64,000 nt of DNA from Mucilaginibacter pallidiroseus (GTDB taxonomy: Bacteria; Bacteroidota; Bacteroidia; Sphingobacteriales; Sphingobacteriaceae). The stretch lies in the NCBI RefSeq assembly GCF_007846085.1, contig NZ_VOEJ01000010.1:62001-126000 (forward strand), written 5' to 3'. Below, piece by piece: positions 24,352 through 33,512 of this stretch. Both the position numbers and the translations under genes were made by a program. The notes under the pieces are model-generated. The model was not told the DNA's origin, did not search any database, and was given only the letters and a program-made list of their open reading frames with translations. How positions within the stretch are numbered: position 1 is the first letter of the stretch; the number at the start of each line of letters is the position of its first letter.

Positions 24352-25018
24352 ATAAAGCTTTTATTGATTTCGTATCAGCAAAATCCCTGCTCCGTTGCAG
24401 GCAGATTCTCAGATTCTGATTATTAAATTGCTGCAAGTCATTATAGTTGATGTCCAGCTGGTCGCTGGCGTGGTTGATCAGTTCGAGTCTTTCGGCATCG
24501 GTCATTTGAGTTTTAAAACCATTGATGACTAATAATATCTGATCAAGATTTTGAACACTCGCATCGAGGATGCCACTATAAACTTTTTGCATATAAGAAA
24601 TCTCATCAGGTCTGAAGTGATTATCTTTCTGAAACAATCCCCAGGCTCTCTTATATTGCCCCACAAGGGCTGCCTGTTTCAAGGTGACCTCTTTTATTCG
24701 TTGGTAATAGGCAATGGTAGATTTGATCTTCCACAATTCAGTATAATAGCCGCTATATAGTTGCTTTTGATCTTCTGTCCACCCGGAGATCTCAGTTAAT
24801 TTTATTTTAGAAAGTTTATTCTCCAATACCTTTTGGGCGTTTTGCAGCCAAATGGTTTTGTTCTGCATCCGTTGCACTTTGAGATCTATGGCTTTGATCA
24901 CCTTCTTTACCGTCAGCTTTATGACTTCACCCACAACGAACTGCGCATGAACTTTAGGAGCTGATAGCATCATTAAAGCAGCAATAGTTATCGCCGGCAT
25001 TACCTTAAAATTTTTCAT
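24338..25018 (-). CDS. TraI-like conjugal transfer protein, copy 1 of 3
   Basis: A 226-residue exported protein with signal MKNFKVMPAITIAALMMLSA, then VKKVIKAIDLKVQRMQNKTIWLQNAQKVLENKLSKIKL, a long helix. It then has YYTELWKIKSTIAYYQRIKEV, YMQKVYSGILDASVQNLDQILLVI and KTQMTDAERLELI, which correspond to the same blocks in the two following genes. It is first of three tandem paralogues in the position of CTnDOT traI, which is normally single-copy at this spot. Confidence 0.75.
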   Translation of the reverse strand: MKNFKVMPAITIAALMMLSAPKVHAQFVVGEVIKLTVKKVIKAIDLKVQRMQNKTIWLQNAQKVLENKLSKIKLTEISGWTEDQKQLYSGYYTELWKIKSTIAYYQRIKEVTLKQAALVGQYKRAWGLFQKDNHFRPDEISYMQKVYSGILDASVQNLDQILLVINGFKTQMTDAERLELINHASDQLDINYNDLQQFNNQNLRICLQRSRDFADTKSIKALYGIN

Positions 25019-25077
25019 AAAAAGTCCCCCTTACCCTCATTTCTATGAGAGTTCACTTTTAATTAAAACGAGATTGA

Positions 25078-25446
25078 TTACTTGATTTTTAGGTACTCTG
25101 TGCCCTTTAAGCTCAAAGATTTCCCATCTTCACTAAAGGTAATTTGTCTGCCTAATTCTGTTTCAGACAGAACCATCTTGTCCTTATTCCATTGGGCTGA
25201 CCATCTTTCAGATTTAAATTCTTTTGCCATAATTGAACCGTTTCTAATTTTTTGAAACCCGGTTTTCCGCTCAATCTCGTAGCTTAGTTCTGATTTTTTG
25301 GAAAGGATAAGAGTGTCAAAAGCAATACTGTATTCGCTTTGAGCTTTGTTTACGTAACTGCCTGAAAAATCACTATTTGTTTGACTGTTACCACAGCCTG
25401 CGAATAGGAAACTTATTGCAAGAAAATAAATGATCGACGCTTTCAT
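25078..25446 (-). CDS. Small lipoprotein inside the tra operon
   Basis: A 122-residue lipoprotein. The signal peptide ends in the lipobox LFAGC (Cys near residue 18). The mature part is beta-rich with repeating strands (YVNKAQSEYSIAFDTLILSKKSELSYEIERK, then EDGKSLSLKGTEYLKIK). It lies between the VirB4 ATPase gene and the TraI-like genes. A small lipoprotein in a mating-pair operon could act as an entry-exclusion protein, as known for other conjugative systems. That is an inference from position, not from homology. Confidence 0.7.
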   Translation of the reverse strand: MKASIIYFLAISFLFAGCGNSQTNSDFSGSYVNKAQSEYSIAFDTLILSKKSELSYEIERKTGFQKIRNGSIMAKEFKSERWSAQWNKDKMVLSETELGRQITFSEDGKSLSLKGTEYLKIK

Positions 25447-25458
25447 AATAATATTTGG

Positions 25459-27948
25459 TTAAGCTACTTTTTCAATTTCTTCCTGGACAATTGCTGCGAT
25501 GCCGCGCTGAATGCTCCCATACTTTCTAGCATACTCTTGAACCCTTGCTTTTTCGGCTGATTCCGTTGTATAAGTCCAGTACTCTTCACGGCTTACTTCT
25601 GTACGATACACTTTTGAGAGTTGACCATTGAGACTGATGAATACTTCCTTGTATTTGAATTTTTCATCGTTGTTGCGGTTCATGCTCATGATCAGCGCCG
25701 TCTCCTTATCCGTGATACCTAAGAGCTGCTGAATTTTAGGAAAGTCATTCTGGTATTTGCGCTGGTCAAGGAGAATTTTGCAGTCACTGTTGTTGATGAT
25801 GGCCTGTTTAACCACCGGAGAACTAATGATATCTTCAATATCCTGGGTAACCACCAAGGCTTCGCCAAAATATTTACGGACCGTTTTAAATAAGTATTTG
25901 ATGTACTCTGCCATGCCTTCACGCGCAATGGCTTTCCAGGCTTCCTCGATCAAAATCATCTTCCGGGTAGCCTTGCTCAGTTTGCGCATTTTGGACACAA
26001 AGGTTTCCATTATAATCAGTGTAACCACCGGGAAAAGAATGGGATGATCTTTGATATTGTCTAATTCGAAAACAATAAAACGACGGTGCAATAAGTCGAG
26101 GTTTTCCCTTGCATTTAAAAGGTAAGCATACTCACCACCTTTGTAATATGGCTTTAATACGAACAGCATGTTATCAATATCAAAACGCTCATCTTTGACT
26201 TTTGATTGTTTCATCGCCTCATAAAAGTCTCCCGCTAGAAATTCATAAAAGCTATTGAAGCAAGGAAATGTATCAGGATTTGACTTAAGCTTTTCATAAT
26301 AGTGGTACAAGGCGTCGGAAATTGCGATGTATTCCGAACGTTGAACACCTTCATCTTCTTTCTTCCATAATGCAAGGATCATGGCCTTGATACTTTCTTT
26401 CTTTTCTGTATCCAGGTAGTCACCTTGAGCTATATAGAAGGGATTAAAGCTGATCGGGTTATCTTCTGAATAAGTGAAGTAGTAACCTCCGACGAATTCA
26501 CACAATCCCTGGTAACTATGACCAACATCCACCAATACGATGTGAGCGCCCTGCTCAAAATAGCTTCGCAGCAAGTGATTAGTAAAGAATGATTTGCCGC
26601 TGCCGGATGGCCCTAAAATAAATTTATTCCGATTGGTCGTGACTCCCTTTTCCATCGGTTCATCACTGATATCCACATGAACCGGTTTACCTGATAACCG
26701 ATCTCCTAAACGCAGACCGCACGGACTGATACTTGACTGGTAGTTGGTCTCTAAGTTGAGAAAGCAGGTAGCCTGTTCAACAAAGGTATCAAAGGTATCA
26801 TTCATGGGGAATGTAGCTTCATTGCCTGGTAGTCCAGACCACCAGATCTGCGGTGCTCCGTCAGTTTCTTGCTTCGGTTGGGCATCCATTTGAGCTAAAG
26901 CCGAGCTCACCTTATTTTTAAGGTCTTTCAATTCTGCACGGTCATCAGTCCAGGCCATAACGTTGAAGTGTGCTTTTACCGGTAAACGCTGGTGGCTGAT
27001 CGCTTCATTCAAAAATTCGTGGGTAGCATCGCGGCTGATCGCATTTTCCCGAGAATAAGCCGATAAGGATTGTAAGCGGAGTTTTTTGGCTTCCAGCTTC
27101 TTTAACGTTAGTGTGCTGTCTTCAATAAAAATAAACTGATTGTAAACATGGTTACACCTCAATAAGGTTCCTATAGGTGAAGCAAAGCCGGTGCTGAATT
27201 TGGTTTTATCCGTGCTGTACTTGTCAAAGGTGATCCTCGGCCCACAGAGCGGCGGCAGGTCTTCCGCATCACTCAGGGTGAATAGCTGGCAGTAATCACC
27301 GCCAATGCGCAATTCCTCCTGAATATGAATGTCTTTTAAAACGGTGGTGCTGTTCTTATTAAGCAAGAAACAATATTGCTCCAGAACACCGGCTGTCGTT
27401 TGTGTACCAGCCAGCCCGTCATCGCCTATGCGTTGCAGTGAAATTAAGCCACTATCTTCAAGTACTTTAACAAACTGTCCGGCATTGTCTAAAAAGTCTC
27501 GAAACAACTCTTCGGAAGTAGTCTGATTAGGAACTATCCGCTTACGCATCAGCGTACTGACCGCACTGGTGTAAGGTTTGAACTTTTCTGGCTTCTTAGT
27601 CAGAAATATATGGCAGTGATGATGTAAAAAGGGCCGCTCATGAAAATGCTTTTCGCTCGAATGAGATAGAAAGGTTTTTACCTGAGTTTCACCGTTGACC
27701 TGAAAGCGCGCTCCATATCGTTCGCTTAAGAACCAATCTTGTTTATGAAAGATACAATTCTTTGGGAGCAGCTTTAACGCTTTGATCCAGGTTTCATGAA
27801 AGCTATGATACTCGTCATTGGACAAAGTAAATATCTCTGGCAGTGTGACCTCATATCCAATCGTAAGGTCGCCCTGTGCGGAAAGCATACAGTCATGCTG
27901 AACCTTGTAAACAGGAAACACCTGCTCTGCTTTACTATGTGATCTCAT
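25459..27948 (-). CDS. traG: TraG, VirB4-type conjugation ATPase
   Basis: An 829-residue cytoplasmic ATPase. An N-terminal domain of about 430 residues is followed by Walker A FILGPSGSGKSFFTNHLL (about 445-460), then IVLVDVGHSYQGLCEFVGG, and Walker B MILIEEAWKAIAREGMAEYIKYLFKTVRK. The end has LLDQRKYQNDFPKIQQLLGITDKE. It powers assembly and substrate transport in the mating channel. It overlaps traF by four bases. Confidence 0.95.
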   Translation of the reverse strand: MRSHSKAEQVFPVYKVQHDCMLSAQGDLTIGYEVTLPEIFTLSNDEYHSFHETWIKALKLLPKNCIFHKQDWFLSERYGARFQVNGETQVKTFLSHSSEKHFHERPFLHHHCHIFLTKKPEKFKPYTSAVSTLMRKRIVPNQTTSEELFRDFLDNAGQFVKVLEDSGLISLQRIGDDGLAGTQTTAGVLEQYCFLLNKNSTTVLKDIHIQEELRIGGDYCQLFTLSDAEDLPPLCGPRITFDKYSTDKTKFSTGFASPIGTLLRCNHVYNQFIFIEDSTLTLKKLEAKKLRLQSLSAYSRENAISRDATHEFLNEAISHQRLPVKAHFNVMAWTDDRAELKDLKNKVSSALAQMDAQPKQETDGAPQIWWSGLPGNEATFPMNDTFDTFVEQATCFLNLETNYQSSISPCGLRLGDRLSGKPVHVDISDEPMEKGVTTNRNKFILGPSGSGKSFFTNHLLRSYFEQGAHIVLVDVGHSYQGLCEFVGGYYFTYSEDNPISFNPFYIAQGDYLDTEKKESIKAMILALWKKEDEGVQRSEYIAISDALYHYYEKLKSNPDTFPCFNSFYEFLAGDFYEAMKQSKVKDERFDIDNMLFVLKPYYKGGEYAYLLNARENLDLLHRRFIVFELDNIKDHPILFPVVTLIIMETFVSKMRKLSKATRKMILIEEAWKAIAREGMAEYIKYLFKTVRKYFGEALVVTQDIEDIISSPVVKQAIINNSDCKILLDQRKYQNDFPKIQQLLGITDKETALIMSMNRNNDEKFKYKEVFISLNGQLSKVYRTEVSREEYWTYTTESAEKARVQEYARKYGSIQRGIAAIVQEEIEKVA

Positions 27949-28265
27949 GATGTTCGTTTTAATCGTAAAAAAACTTGACGCGTTTTAAACTGAAGGTATT
28001 TTGGCAGGTAACGCTTTGCCGATCTCTTCATCAAACCATGCTGACCATATTTATGGCTTAGCTTAAATACCTGATAGAAAAGCAGACTTCCAAGCGCACC
28101 GATCATGATGACACAAAACGTCACCGGGACACCTACCAGGTACATGATCGCAAACCCGACAAGTAAAAGAACAAGCCCGCCAGCTAGGTAGCCAATGTAT
28201 TGTGCTTTCAGCCCTTTAAATTCTATCGGCTTATTAATCCCCTTATTAATATGATATAGTGCCAT
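27945..28265 (-). CDS. traF: Conjugative transposon protein TraF (DUF4133)
   Basis: A 106-residue membrane protein, started at MALYHINKGINKPIEFKGLKAQYIGYLAGG. Two adjacent membrane helices follow (YLAGGLVLLLVGFAIMYLV and VTFCVIMIGALGSLLFYQVF), then a basic tail. The N-terminal signature is that of DUF4133/TraF, comparable to VirB3. The gene overlaps traG, as is usual for a VirB3/VirB4 pair. Confidence 0.92.
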   Translation of the reverse strand: MALYHINKGINKPIEFKGLKAQYIGYLAGGLVLLLVGFAIMYLVGVPVTFCVIMIGALGSLLFYQVFKLSHKYGQHGLMKRSAKRYLPKYLQFKTRQVFLRLKRTS

Positions 28266-28276
28266 GGTAATTCGCA

Positions 28277-28615
28277 TTAAACACCAAAAAAAGATTTGAG
28301 TACGGTAGCAACAACCACGAGAAAGATGCAGCTTCCAAACCAGCTGGACGCCACTTTCCCGGTATCGTGTTCCCCGTCATTCCACTTCTTATAGACCTTT
28401 ATCGCACCGACCAAACCCACCAAGGCACCGATAGCATACATTAAAGTGGTCCCGGTGGTGAAATAGCTTTTAACCTGCGTTGTTGCTTCCTGGATACCTG
28501 CATTGCCGTCTTGTGCATATAAGCTAAAGCTGATCAGTATCAATGTCAACATTCCGCAGATCGTTTTTAATACATGTTTTACGCTGTATGCTCTTTTTAC
28601 TTGTTGTGTTTTCAT
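28277..28615 (-). CDS. traE: Conjugative transposon protein TraE (DUF4134)
   Basis: A 112-residue protein with signal-like helix (TICGMLTLILISFSLYAQDG), then GIQEATTQVKSYFTTGTTLMYAIGALVGLVGAIKVYKKWNDGEHDTGKVASSWFGSCIFLVV. This is the DUF4134 pattern with two more helices and is VirB2-like (pilin position). It lies 12 bases upstream of traF. Confidence 0.92.
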   Translation of the reverse strand: MKTQQVKRAYSVKHVLKTICGMLTLILISFSLYAQDGNAGIQEATTQVKSYFTTGTTLMYAIGALVGLVGAIKVYKKWNDGEHDTGKVASSWFGSCIFLVVVATVLKSFFGV

Positions 28616-28650
28616 GATAACCGATTTTTAAGATTTATATAAATGATTAA

Positions 28651-29178
28651 TTAATTCCATTTTGGTAATTCATCCGCGGTAAGATCAAATAGTAAATTCT
28701 CAGCGGACTGGCTGATCACATGAGTGGTAACCTTGGAAAAATCTATTTCTGCCTGATACGGCTGAAATGATCCTATAAGTATTTTTAGCAAAGAGAGGAA
28801 CTCGGATTTATTGTCTACATCCTTAAAAGCTGCAATAAGATTATCAGTTTCGCCAATCAGTTGCGCTTCCGGAATTGTAATGTTGTTGTTTGAATCGGTT
28901 AAATCGCCAGTTGAATCCAGGCTTTCATTTAATTCCTCGTCGGCGAATTGTAGTTCCTGTTCCTCTACAATACGCACATGCTTGTCCGGACGGGCGGCAC
29001 CCATCAGTTCCGTAGGTGAAATGGAGCCGCCTTGCGACATTACCGCGCTTTGCTGTTTTGATGTGAAGAGATTTGAGATCTCGCGCTGATAGTAACGCAG
29101 AAGTACATACAGGTAGTAGGTTACACTGATGATAGCGATGGCCGCAAAATACTGCTGCCAGGAAATTGATGACAACAT
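28651..29178 (-). CDS. Membrane-anchored hypothetical protein, first gene of the tra operon
   Basis: A 175-residue protein with one N-terminal membrane helix (YFAAIAIISVTYYLYVLLRYY), then a polar, acidic region with low complexity and a short folded C-terminal part (FSKVTTHVISQSAENLLFDLTADELPKWN). It precedes traE at the place of poorly conserved traA-traD genes in related elements. The 32-bp repeat (29248-29279) lies 70 bases upstream, so this is likely the first gene of the transcript. Confidence 0.6.
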   Translation of the reverse strand: MLSSISWQQYFAAIAIISVTYYLYVLLRYYQREISNLFTSKQQSAVMSQGGSISPTELMGAARPDKHVRIVEEQELQFADEELNESLDSTGDLTDSNNNITIPEAQLIGETDNLIAAFKDVDNKSEFLSLLKILIGSFQPYQAEIDFSKVTTHVISQSAENLLFDLTADELPKWN

Positions 29179-29247
29179 ACCGCTTTGTTTTAAAGATCAT
29201 CTGCACCATGCAGCGATCCCTGAAACAAAGGTTGGGCTATCTCCAAA

Positions 29248-29279
29248 AAATTTATCACACCTCATGTACAAGGTAGGAT
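29248..29279. repeat. Exact 32-bp repeat, tra copy (probable promoter/operator)
   Basis: Identical over 32 bases to 34754-34785. The minus-strand sequence holds TTG (as in TTGTACATGAG), followed 17 bases from its first T by TAAATTT, a loose match to the Bacteroidota promoter pattern. It lies 70 bases upstream of the first tra gene. The shared sequence probably puts mob and tra transcription under the same control. Confidence 0.75.
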
Positions 29280-29321
29280 AAATTTTTTTTAATTAACTAA
29301 TAATCAGACATCTATAAATGA

Positions 29322-30188
29322 TTAAAATTTCAGCTTTTGTTGAACTGAGCCATCTTCATCAAGTTTTTGGTCGATTTTTCGCAGCAGCGACAACTTCAAT
29401 TTATCTAACAACAATGTACGATCCTTCTTTCGCCTGGTGATGTCGGTATATTTATGGTAATACTGGCCCAAATCAATGTGAAAAACGGTTTGAAAGAAAC
29501 TAACCACCGATTTAATTTCTGCATTGCCGTTATTAAAAGCACCTGCTGCAACCAACGCATAGATCAGCTCGATAAGATCCGTTTTGCTAAAAGTCCAGGT
29601 GAGGGGTAATTCGATGCTCATTTCAGGTGGACGCTCATCATGATTGTTGATTTTCTGCAATTCGATATTCAGGAAGTCCTGGTATTTTTCATTAGCAATG
29701 ATGTTGGCGAGCTTATAGTCATGGCTGGTTGAGTAAACCTCATCTTCTTCAAACTTCTCCAGTTCCACATGTACATCGAATCCACCACGTGTAAAGTAAA
29801 CCTGGTCCATTTGGGTTGAGCCGGACCGGTAATATTGATAAAAGGCAGCGTTGTGGTCGAAGTATCGTTTAAGATCTGCTAGTTCGGAGTTGATGTATTC
29901 TTTCAGATGATCCTCGGCACCTGTCGGCCTCTTCATCAAAAAGTTGTAGACACTGATAAAATAGATGTATTTGCTGTAAAACATCGGCTTTACTTCTTTG
30001 AAAAAGTGGATCTCGTCGTCAACGCTTTCGAAAGAGTAACTGGAAATATAGCTTTTCAGCTTTGCCATCGCCTTTTTGCAAAGTATGATCGAGGCTTTGT
30101 ATTGTTCGGCCAGAGGTTCGCCGTTCGTAGAAATTTCGTTTAATTGATTTTCTAAAGCACTATAGAAGCGTTCGGTGATGGTGCGCAT
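29322..30188 (-). CDS. rteC: RteC-family protein
   Basis: A 288-residue protein (start at MRTITERFYSALENQLNEI; an upstream in-frame ATG adds 14 residues). It shows the RteC layout: a helical N-terminal half with FFKEVKPMFYSKYIYFISVYNFLMKRP, and a C-terminal winged-helix part with LPLTWTFSKTDLIELIYALVAAGAFNNGNAEIKSVVSFFQTVFHIDLGQ. In CTnDOT, RteC activates excision gene expression. No RteA/RteB two-component genes are seen here, so its own control must differ. Confidence 0.88.
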   Translation of the reverse strand: MRTITERFYSALENQLNEISTNGEPLAEQYKASIILCKKAMAKLKSYISSYSFESVDDEIHFFKEVKPMFYSKYIYFISVYNFLMKRPTGAEDHLKEYINSELADLKRYFDHNAAFYQYYRSGSTQMDQVYFTRGGFDVHVELEKFEEDEVYSTSHDYKLANIIANEKYQDFLNIELQKINNHDERPPEMSIELPLTWTFSKTDLIELIYALVAAGAFNNGNAEIKSVVSFFQTVFHIDLGQYYHKYTDITRRKKDRTLLLDKLKLSLLRKIDQKLDEDGSVQQKLKF

Positions 30189-30235
30189 ATAAGTAAGGAT
30201 AAGGCTATTAGGGTATTTCTTATTACGCAAAATAA

Positions 30236-30261
30236 GAATAGCGTGTTACAACACGCTATTC
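30236..30261 (-). terminator. Hairpin terminator after the mob operon
   Basis: GAATAGCGTGT-TACA-ACACGCTATTC is a near-perfect 11-bp stem. Read leftwards it is followed by TTATTTT. It lies 55 bases past the coupling-protein stop and before the rteC start, so it should end the mobA-relaxase-coupling protein transcript. Confidence 0.75.
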
Positions 30262-30315
30262 AAAAAAGTTCATATTAAATCAATATTACGTTAATATGAC
30301 GTTTGGTGTTATTTC

Positions 30316-32250
30316 TTAAGAGTTAACAATCACACTTTGTACAATTACCTTAATGTCGTCTTTTATTTGCTGATAATTTTGAAGAATAGTAGCTTGATCA
30401 ATATTCCTTACACTGGGAATAGTTTTGTATGCCAATTCCTCTTTGTTGAGTGCCAAGTGGTCATTTTGTATCTCGTTATGAAATACTTTTAATTCAATCT
30501 TATTGGTTGGATCATCAGACACCATGCCCACAAATTCACCTGAAGAAAGTCCGGCAATCTTAGAAGCGGGAATTGCGAAATCCAGTTGTGTTGATCTGCT
30601 GATCGAAGTGTCCTGGCTGTTGATGGATACACTTTCTTTTTGTTGATTGATCTTGCCAAAACGTTCGGAAAGTTGTTTTGCTGTATCTCCTGTGACCTGA
30701 CCGCAAACGATGTTGCCAACAATGTTCATGATAACTTCAGCCTGGTCGCGTCCATAATCTTTTTTTAACTGGCTGTAATCCTGAACGGCAAGTGTAACCG
30801 CTACCTTGTTCGACCTGGCCGTGGCGATGAGATGATCAATTCCGTTGAAATAGATCGTTGGAAATTCATCAAAGATCATACTGCACTTTTGCCTGTTCTT
30901 TTGGTTGACCAGCTTATTGATCCGATTAATGTATAGAGACAGCACAGCGCCGTTTACCTGCGACTTTTGCGGGTTGTTAGCCAGGCAAACGATCTTCGGT
31001 TCGTCTGGGTTGTTGATGTCAAAAGAGAAATCATCGCCGCTCAATACGTAATAAAGCTGTGGTGAAGACAATCGGGCTAAGCTGATCTTGGCGCTTGCGA
31101 CCTGGCCTTCCAACTGTTCAAAAGCCTCATTTTGCCAGGCAGAAATAAATGGATTGATCAGGACTTCAATTTCGGGCTCCTGCAACAACACTTCGAATAA
31201 ATCTTTATAATCCACCTGTGCCAGCTCAATAACGTGTGGCAAAGTACAAAAGCGCCCGTCCTGGTACTTTCTTAAAAACCACATGATCGCGGTAATAAAA
31301 TTAATGGGCGACTCGACAAAGAAATCCCCTTGTTTTTTGATCCACTCCCGATTTAACCCGAGCATAATCGTTCTGCTGGCATCGATAGCATCCGTGATAT
31401 CCAGCATGGTTTCCGGCTCTAATGGGTTAGCACGGTGCATTATCTGTTCCAAATTGATGACGTAGAAGGTCGGCCTGACCTTATATAAGTGCCCGTATTT
31501 CAGCAATGCGTTATAAGCAATCTTGGTGAGATCGTCGTATTTAAAGTCATAGATCAGCATAGAGAATCCTTTACTGATATGCTGGGTGATGATGTGACGG
31601 ATAACGAAATAGGATTTACCGGAGCCAGGACTACCGCCGATAAGTGTGCCTCTAAAGGGGTTAATAATATTGATCCAGCTGTTACGCACCTTTCCTTTGT
31701 AATGATAAACCGCAGGCAGGTTGATCGAGTATTCGTGATCCAAATAGCGTTCTTCCTGGGGAAATGATTCGTTGGCTTTATTAAAAATGTCATTAGCCAG
31801 CTTAAGCTTTAAAATTCTAAATAACGCACTTATCCCTGATAACATAAACAGGTAGCCAAACGAAGTAATGCTGATATAAAGCAGTGCCCTCACAGCGAAT
31901 GAGTAGTGTGCCTTTAAAAATACCGCACTCAAAAAATAAAGCAGCAAACCGATCACGGCAAAAGCCAAGGCGCTACGGGCTTTGATCTTCTCATCCTTTT
32001 TACCTTTAGTACCCAATAATGAAATCATCAGCGTGATCAAAGCGGCCAGCTTAGCCAGCATAGTACTTTTGAAAATGGCCATTTTGGAGACTGGAAGTAA
32101 GATACTGTCTACAATAGATTGGGTTAAACCCCATTGCTGAAATGCACTATAGCATGTCAGGTAGAAATGAAGGAACAATATGGCCAGGCTGATAAACCGG
32201 GTAAAGTCAATGATCCTTCTTAATGCTTGTTCATTTTCACCTGTTTGCAT
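30316..32250 (-). CDS. Type IV coupling protein (VirD4/TraG-type, MobC)
   Basis: A 644-residue ATPase with about four N-terminal membrane helices. Walker A is LIGGSPGSGKSYFVIRHI (around 210), followed by FSMLIYDFKYDDLTKIAYN, Walker B-like CSMIFDEFPTIYFNGIDHLIATARSNKV, and FGKINQQKESVSINSQDTSISRS. It links the relaxase-DNA complex to the mating channel. It is encoded 11 bases downstream of the relaxase gene, the common order in Bacteroidota elements. Confidence 0.94.
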   Translation of the reverse strand: MQTGENEQALRRIIDFTRFISLAILFLHFYLTCYSAFQQWGLTQSIVDSILLPVSKMAIFKSTMLAKLAALITLMISLLGTKGKKDEKIKARSALAFAVIGLLLYFLSAVFLKAHYSFAVRALLYISITSFGYLFMLSGISALFRILKLKLANDIFNKANESFPQEERYLDHEYSINLPAVYHYKGKVRNSWINIINPFRGTLIGGSPGSGKSYFVIRHIITQHISKGFSMLIYDFKYDDLTKIAYNALLKYGHLYKVRPTFYVINLEQIMHRANPLEPETMLDITDAIDASRTIMLGLNREWIKKQGDFFVESPINFITAIMWFLRKYQDGRFCTLPHVIELAQVDYKDLFEVLLQEPEIEVLINPFISAWQNEAFEQLEGQVASAKISLARLSSPQLYYVLSGDDFSFDINNPDEPKIVCLANNPQKSQVNGAVLSLYINRINKLVNQKNRQKCSMIFDEFPTIYFNGIDHLIATARSNKVAVTLAVQDYSQLKKDYGRDQAEVIMNIVGNIVCGQVTGDTAKQLSERFGKINQQKESVSINSQDTSISRSTQLDFAIPASKIAGLSSGEFVGMVSDDPTNKIELKVFHNEIQNDHLALNKEELAYKTIPSVRNIDQATILQNYQQIKDDIKVIVQSVIVNS

Positions 32251-32261
32251 GATTGAAATTT

Positions 32262-33512
32262 TTAAAGTGAATGTCCTCTGCGTTTTTTCTTACGCTTTTT
32301 TTGCTGAAGCCTGCCGATCGCAGCCATATCTTGCCTTTCCTCCTGGTAAAGTGCATCTATGATGGACCTGCCTTCCAATTGCTGATCGGCATAAATATTT
32401 GAAGTATTTATGTTAGTATGGTTAACTGGAGAGCCCGTCCGCTGAAGTTCCTCACCCGAAACAACTGATTGGGAAAAGTATTGGGATAGGCTGTTAGCGC
32501 TATAGCTCTTTCCTAAATCGCTGCCGTTAAACACTGCTTTAGCGTGATGGTCGACAAACGTAACACCGTACATTCTGCCTTCGTCGCTGTGTCTGAATAT
32601 CGCATCTATCTTTTGTGCCTTAAGTTTGAGCTGAAATTCTTTTGTGCTAACTGAACTGGTAAGGACGGTATCGACCTTGCTTTTCAGTTGTTCCTTCAAT
32701 GTTTTCCGCAACACTTCATTCAGGGTAAATCGATTCTCAAGGGTTTTTAATGTTGGCTTCCCGTAGATACTGCTTGCTTTGATTGGCACGCCGATTTTGC
32801 CGCCGTTATGATCCAAAGCCCAGTACACTAAACCATTTTTCTCAAACATCCTGGATTCTTTTGAGCCTCTGTCAGCATCTACGTTAAATCCATTTAATAC
32901 CGCATTCAATTCAGGCAAACTTGTAAACTTATAGTTTCGCAACACCTCGTTAACTACATTGGTAATCGCTCGTTTAGTTTCTGATTTGCCATAGGCGACC
33001 TGTTCCAATTTTAAAGAAGAAATAAGCCCCTGACCCTTTGTTTGCTCTTCTGCCTTCACCAACCCAAAATGCTGTTCGACTTGCTTTCGTGATTGCTCTG
33101 ATGCTTTATTTGCCAGCAAATGAAAACTGATCCGGTTACCATCCGGCTTTATGTTCGTCGAAATGATATGAAGGTGCGGATGACCGGCATCTTGGTGCTG
33201 ATAAACGAGGTAGGGTTGCGCACCAAATCCTAAACCTTCCATGTACGCATCGGCTATTTGCTGAAGGGTAACCTTATCTAAATTTTCACCAACTGCAAAG
33301 TTCAGCGAGACATGCAGGGCGTTGACCTGGGTACGCTCATTCCGTTTGGTCAGGTCTGTTAACCGTTCCAACTTGTTACTAAAAGTAAGTTCATGCGGTT
33401 CCTTCAAATAGCCCTGTGCAAGGAGCAATTCAGCCTTTCCCAAACGAACTTTATGTTCGTTATAATTTATTGCACCGAGGATGCTTCGTCCGGTTTTAAT
33501 TTTTGCGACCAT
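32262..33512 (-). CDS. Relaxase / mobilization nuclease (MobB-like)
   Basis: A 416-residue relaxase of the MobP1/VirD2-like group. The N-terminus VAKIKTGRSILGAINYNEHKV is typical. The metal-binding histidine cluster is in YQHQDAGHPHLHIISTNI (about 103-120). The rest is charged and less conserved, with a basic C-terminus (KKRKKKRRGHSL). It nicks at oriT and leads the transferred strand. The gene overlaps mobA by 46 bases, implying coupled translation. Confidence 0.93.
   Translation of the reverse strand: MVAKIKTGRSILGAINYNEHKVRLGKAELLLAQGYLKEPHELTFSNKLERLTDLTKRNERTQVNALHVSLNFAVGENLDKVTLQQIADAYMEGLGFGAQPYLVYQHQDAGHPHLHIISTNIKPDGNRISFHLLANKASEQSRKQVEQHFGLVKAEEQTKGQGLISSLKLEQVAYGKSETKRAITNVVNEVLRNYKFTSLPELNAVLNGFNVDADRGSKESRMFEKNGLVYWALDHNGGKIGVPIKASSIYGKPTLKTLENRFTLNEVLRKTLKEQLKSKVDTVLTSSVSTKEFQLKLKAQKIDAIFRHSDEGRMYGVTFVDHHAKAVFNGSDLGKSYSANSLSQYFSQSVVSGEELQRTGSPVNHTNINTSNIYADQQLEGRSIIDALYQEERQDMAAIGRLQQKKRKKKRRGHSL

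Noticed and set aside
23001..25018. Tellurite resistance (TerB) genes
   Set aside because: TerB-like labels are sometimes given to such proteins, but signal peptides and position inside the tra operon indicate a transfer role.
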